This document shows positions 58,671 through 64,000 of a stretch of DNA of 64,000 nucleotides, one piece after another. The position numbers were made by a program, and so were the translations under genes. Every line of letters starts with the position of its first letter. Positions within the stretch are counted from its first letter, which is position 1. Under the pieces are notes generated by a model. The model worked only from the letters and a program-made list of their open reading frames with translations. It made no database searches and was not told the origin of the DNA. Source of the stretch: Alternaria dauci (Eukaryota; Ascomycota; Dothideomycetes; Pleosporales; Pleosporaceae); NCBI RefSeq assembly GCF_042100115.1, contig NC_091273.1:1488001-1552000 (forward strand), given 5' to 3'.

Positions 58671-61600
58671 TTTAATATCTCTAACATTACTAGTACTTAG
58701 TAAGGACCTAGTATCTTAAGATATTTAGTCTTAGTAAGATATTAGTTATATAATTAGTATAAGGCGCTAATTATTACCTTCTAATATAAATACTAGTTAG
58801 CCTTTAACCCTTAGTCTTTATTAAGGAGAGAATCCTTCCTATTACTTATAATAGATACTACTAAGTAACACTTAAACTAGTAGAAGCTCTATAAAATATA
58901 AAAGCTTTAGATTAATTTAAATAATAAACGTGCTAGTAAAAGACATAAGTATAATACTATTAGAAGATACTATAATAAATTATAGTAAAGGTATATTTCC
59001 TAAATACTTATTTAAATGATAAACGTGCTAGTAAAAGACGTAAGCACAACACTATTAAAAGACACTGTGATAAATCGCGGTAAAGGTGTGTTTCCTAAAC
59101 ACCTATTTTTACTGTATACAGCTATATATAGTTTAATAATAGATAGGTTAAAACTAAAGCCCTAAACTTTAAGCGGTTCTAGATAGTCGCGGCGACGTTA
59201 GGGAGAAGAGGAGTTAAAGCAGAAGAGGAGTTTTTTAGTTAATAACTATAGTTCGTAGCTCGCCTCTAGGCTCATAACTATAGTACTTAAGGCTATAGAA
59301 ATATTTAAGTAACTACTAGCTCTTTAAATTTCTATTTCTTAACTTCTACTTTAATACTCTATCCTAAAGCTTACTACTAAAGAGAAATACCTTCTTTAAT
59401 ACTATACGCCTTATAATGTATAATCGCGCTATAGGTATTAAACAGCTATTCCTAGAGTTATAGATAGTACTTAATATTAATACTAACGTAGACGTAAAGC
59501 ACTAGTACACTAAGGATTAAATTAGCTTAAACTATAATAATCTTAAGCCTTATAGTGTCTTAAGCCCCTTCCTAGACGCCTACCTCTCTTCTCTTAACTT
59601 ATTAGATAATACTACTAAGGACTAATATAAAATTCTCTTCTATATAGATAGCCTGTTTACTATAACTCTTATTTACCTAGGTAGTGTCGCTTTACTAGTA
59701 AGTACTAGGATAAATATAGAAGTAATATTATCTATTACTATAGAGTAGAACGTTTATATTAAGAAGCTAAGTAATATAATAGTAGCTAGGGGTACACTTA
59801 TAATAGAGTAAGAAGCGTATATTAAGATAGTTATAAGCGGGGACTATAATAGATAGCTATAGTAGGTCCTTAGCTAGCTTATCCCTATCTTATAATTGTA
59901 TTAAGTAGGTATAGCTAATAATTACGCGCGTAGGGTAGGTATTAATAGGGCGGTGGACGATTAATTTAACAATAATAATAATAATAATATAGGAGGCTTA
60001 GGATATAACGCGATAGGACTTAGGTGCGCAGTAGCTATAGAGGAGTTTAGGTAATAGTAATATATAGGCTTCGTAGCCGCTTAAAGGGAATTATAATTAT
60101 AATTATAATTATAATTATAACCGTAACTATAACTATAATTATAATAGCGGCGGTACTTACGCTCTTAAAATATAATTACCGCAATATAATAGAGCTTCTT
60201 AATCTCTAGGTAGTATTAGTAGTAATCGTAATAGTAGGGACGTTAAGGCAGTGTAGGGCGTAATATAGGGGATAGACAGAGAGGTGTTATAGGTAAAAAG
60301 AGACTTCTAAATACGCTAGGATAGTTTAGACTTAGTTTTAAAATTTCTTAGTAACATAATATAAGATAACACTATAGGCCCTATCCCTAAGGCCTAGGGG
60401 GGTTCCTAAATACTTATTTTTCCTATATATAGCTATATATAGCTTAATAATAGATAGGTTAAAACTAAAGCCCTAAAGTTTAAATAGTTCTAGAGAGTTA
60501 TAGTAATATTAAGTAAAAGAAGAGTTTTTTAGTTAATAACTATAGTTTCTAGCTTACCTTTAAGCTTATAACTATAGTACTTAAGGCTATAGAAATATTT
60601 AAGTAACTACTCTTTAAATTTCTATTTCTTAACTTCTACTTTAATACTCTATCCTAAAGCTTACTACTAAAGAGGAATACCTTCTTTAATACTATATACC
60701 TTATAATATATAATAATATTAAGAGTATTAATTTACTATTCCTAAAGTTATAAACTATACTTAATATTAATATAGATATAAAGTACTAGTATACTAAGGA
60801 TTAAATTAGCTTAAATTATAATAATCTTAAGCCTTATAGTATTTTAAGCCCTTTCTTAAATATCTACCTCTCTTCTCTTAACTTATTAGATAATACTACT
60901 AAAGACTATTATAAAATTCTCTTCTATATAGATAGCCTATTTACTATAACTCTTATCTACTTAGGTAGTATTACTTTACTAGCTAGTATTAGGATAAATA
61001 TAGAAGTAAGGTTATCTATTACTATAGAGTAGAATATTTATATTAAGAAGTTAAGTAGTATAATAGTAGCTAAAAGTATACTTATAATAGAGTAAGAGGT
61101 ATATATTAAGATAGTTATAAGTAGGGACTATAATAGATAGCTATAGTAGGTCCTTAGCTAGCTTATCCCTATCTTATAATTATATTAAGTAAGTATAGCT
61201 AATAATTATATATAGGGTAGGTATTAATAAGGTAGTAGATAATTAATTTAATAATAATAATAATAATATAGGAGGCTTAGGATATAGTATAATAAGACTT
61301 ATTAGGTATATAGTAGCTATAGAGGAGTTTAGGTAATAGTACTACTAATATATAAGCTTTATAGCTACTTAAAAGGAATTATAATTATAACTATAACTAT
61401 AACTATAATTATAATTATAATAGTAGTAGTACTTATACTCTTAAAATATAATTACTATAATATAATAGAGCTTCTACTTAATCTCTAGGTAGTATTAGTA
61501 GTAATTATAATAGTAAGGATATTAAGGTAGTATAGCTAAGTATAATATAAGTAAAGTAAATAGAAAGGTATTATAAGTAAAAAGAGATATCTAAATATAC

Positions 61601-61804
61601 TAAGATAGTTTAGGCTTAGTTTTAAAATTTCTTAGTAATATAATATTAGATAATACTATAAACCTTATCCCTAAGGCCTAAGAGGGATAACTATAATTAT
61701 AATTATAATAGTAGTAGTACTTATACTCTTAAACTATAATTACTATAATATAATAGAGCTTCTTAATCTCTAGGTAGTATTAATAGTAATTATAATAGTA
61801 GGGA
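58671..61804 (+). mobile_element. Tandem RIP-degraded copies of the inverted-repeat family
   Basis: Two head-to-tail copies of the family seen at 18185-19505 lie at about 58910-60415 and 60416-61690, with a short duplicated start at 58915-59020 and a fragment at 61690-61804. The stretch 59020-60350 keeps many more CG, CA and TG pairs than any other copy. Microsatellites of attata/actata units at 60090-60140 and 61380-61410. No open frame. Confidence 0.65.
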
Positions 61805-63115
61805 TAATTTTTCTATTTTCTATAAGTAGGGGGTATTATTAAAATAAAACTTTAAAAAAGTGAAAAGTAGCTATCCCTCTACTTATTAGTTATAAAAGTT
61901 AATAAAAAAGATAGAGTAATAACGCGATTTAAACGCTAGACTAATTAGTGTTTTATAGTAGTAAAGCTCTAATGTCTATACGTAAAAACTAAAGTTAAAA
62001 AAAATTTACTAAAGGTAACTAAAAAAGACACCTATAGGAAACCTTAGCAGAGGTCTAATAGGGATTACTAGTATTAGCTAGTAATATAATTATAATATAT
62101 TATAAAGGGAGGAGGATATAGTATCTTTACTATAATTAAGCTTACTTAGAATTTTATATATTTCTATAAAGCCTAACTACTTTTAACCTTTATACTAATA
62201 CTAACTTATAAGCTTTAAGACTTTATTTAAAACTTATACTATATATAAACTTATATATATAATATATTTCCTCTATATTATCCTCTATAAGGTTTTCTAT
62301 TATAGCCTAAAAACCCTAACTAGATAAGTAGTAATTAATCTATCTAATATATAATATACTAGCCTTATATATACCTAAGAGCTACTTAAGGTAGTCTATA
62401 ATAAGTTAGATAAGTAATTACTAAAGGTTTACTATATATTCTAAGATAGTAAAGTATTTAAAAGAGATTAGATTAACCTCTATATTAGTAAGATTATTAT
62501 AGAAGAGACTATTAAGGAGAAGAGGATATAGAAATAGTAGAAGAAAGTTAAAAAGGTTAGATATAAGGCTTAGCTTAATAAACGCTATAGCTATAAGCTC
62601 TTTATATTCAGCTATATCTTTCTCCTTAATAAAGTAAGCTTTAGTTAAGAAACCTAAGCCTAGCTATATAAGTAAGTAGTTAATATTAAAAGAGTAATAA
62701 AGGATTAATATCTTAGGCTTAAGGAGAAGGAATTTTAATAGATATTATAAGGATATAAGAATATAGTATAGATAGTACTACTACTAATATTCTTTTAGTT
62801 AAGGTTAAAAGTATAGTAGTAGCCCTAGGTAGTTATTCTTAAGAAGAGGTAGTAGTTATAAAGGGTAACTATAAAGGTTATAAAGGGTAGATATAATAAA
62901 GGATAGTAAAGGATAGTAGAAGATAGTAGGGGATAATATATAAGTTAGAAAGTTACTCTAAATTATCTTATCTCTAGTAAGTATATAATACTATTATATA
63001 TCTTTAGTATCTAGTATTTATAATATACTATATATATACTAGTAGTACTAAATATAAGTATAAGCTTATAGTAACTTAGTTAGCGCTTTATCTTAAAAAA
63101 GTCTTTAAATATTTA
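61805..63115 (-). mobile_element. R1-family element, head end missing
   Basis: The A-rich terminal block in reverse at 61805, then the usual R1 order, ending at about 63115 inside the head sequence (rattaaatatttattata), short of the standard end. No clean duplication found. Partly conserved CG pairs at 61920-62050. Confidence 0.65.
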
Positions 63116-64000
63116 TTATAAGGTAATAAGAGGACTCTCTCCTTAACGTAAGGGTTAGGGTTAGAAGCTAACTAGCGGCTATATTAGAAGGTAATAATCT
63201 TAGCAGGGCTGTAGTTACGTAGATAGTATCTTACTAAGATAGGTCTTCTTAAGATACTAGGTCCTCCCTAGATACTATTAATATCTAAGATATAGAGGGC
63301 TAGGTAAGATATTAGGACCTAAGGTAATAGGTATAAGAATATATTAGATCTTATTATTATACTTATTATAGTTAACTTAAATAGTTTATCTCTTATATAG
63401 ATTATTAACTAGTTATTCTATTATTTATAGAATTAGTATTATTTATCCTTTAGTTATAATAATAACTCTTTTCTACCTAATTATTCTATATCTTACCTTA
63501 TAGACTATTACTAATATCTATCTTACCTTAGTATAGACTAAGCTTAGAGAAGTATAGTAAACCCCTATATAATACTTTAACTACCTTAGATATTAGTAGA
63601 TATTTAACTAATAGATTTACTTAATTAAGATTTAATATAGTATCCCTAAGAGTAGTATAGGATAATAAGGCTTAGGGTTAGAGACCCTTAATACTAGTAG
63701 CTATACTAGCTAATTATAAGATGCTAAATATATCTAACTTAGACTTAGAGGAGAACCCTAGTAATAGAGAGCTAAGAAATCTTAAGTAATAGGCCTTTAT
63801 TTAGGCTTAGTAGATAGCTAAGATATAGAATATAATTAATTAGCTTATAAGCTAGATAATAGCTACCCTTAATAAATAACCTATTTCTACTAAGAAACCT
63901 AAGATAGTATTACTAGGGAAATATAGTTGAGAGTAAGAAAAGCTATAAATATTTCTTACTTATATTAACTTATACTATAAGGATAATAAAGTTTCTACTA
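63116..64000. other. RIP-degraded DNA with reverse LTR-like copy and short telomere-like motif
   Basis: A short taagggttagggttag motif at 63149-63164, a reverse LTR-like copy at about 63290-63590, then AT-rich DNA to the window end with protein-like but stop-filled text around 63640-63960. Confidence 0.5.

Noticed and set aside
1..64000. CRISPR arrays, tRNA or rRNA genes
   Set aside because: Short-period repeats here are microsatellites without spacers, and I found no cloverleaf or rRNA-like sequence by reading; a tRNA scan was not possible.

Overview
The window looks like a filamentous ascomycete (Pezizomycotina) chromosome. Genes have short introns (about 47-63 bases) with GT..AG ends and CTAAC/CTGAC branch sites, and two kinds of DNA alternate sharply. 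About 75% of the window (1-13460, 17640-22900, 28500-45880, 49749-53599 and 58390-64000) is gene-free AT-rich DNA. There CpA and its complement TpG have been almost completely converted to TpA, the signature of repeat-induced point mutation (RIP). Between these blocks lie normal-composition islands with genes: 15170-17600, 23030-28490, 45890-49748 and 53614-58390. I cannot name the species from sequence alone.

The AT-rich blocks are nested, RIP-killed transposons. I recognise a Gypsy integrase C-terminal region (9890-10620), LTR-like ends, a 2.8-kb dispersed repeat present twice (6890-9885 and 42950-45760), a family forming a 4.4-kb inverted repeat and later a tandem pair, and above all a 1.35-1.7-kb family (called R1 here) with an A-rich end. 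R1 has at least ten copies. Five full-length insertions and one short one have 14-bp target-site duplications (two carry one mismatch), another short copy has about 21 bp, and several copies are truncated at the end opposite the A-rich end, which is non-LTR behaviour.

The left and middle islands hold poorly known genes. These are two degenerate relatives sharing a strong hairpin (15.2 and 23.1 kb), a small membrane protein (16.9 kb), a small acidic protein built by exon-intron duplication (24.2-24.6 kb, minus), an array of roughly 145-bp repeats, a 546-codon gene broken by one TAG (25.4-27.1 kb), and a coiled-coil gene broken by two stops (27.2-27.9 kb, minus). All three stops are what a C-to-T change in CAG or CAA would give.

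The two right islands are the main result. After removing the transposon at 49749-53599, which lies between 14-bp duplications, they form one block of five intact-looking genes in alternating orientation: isocyanide synthase 1 (+), secreted amidase (-), DJ-1/PfpI protein of the isonitrile hydratase type (+), monocarboxylate-type MFS transporter (-), and isocyanide synthase 2 (+). Two isonitrile makers, a probable isonitrile hydratase, an amidase and an exporter suggest a compact isocyanide natural-product cluster with its own detoxification arm. It is walled in by RIP-destroyed repeats on both sides and is split by a transposon in the promoter region shared by the amidase and the hydratase.
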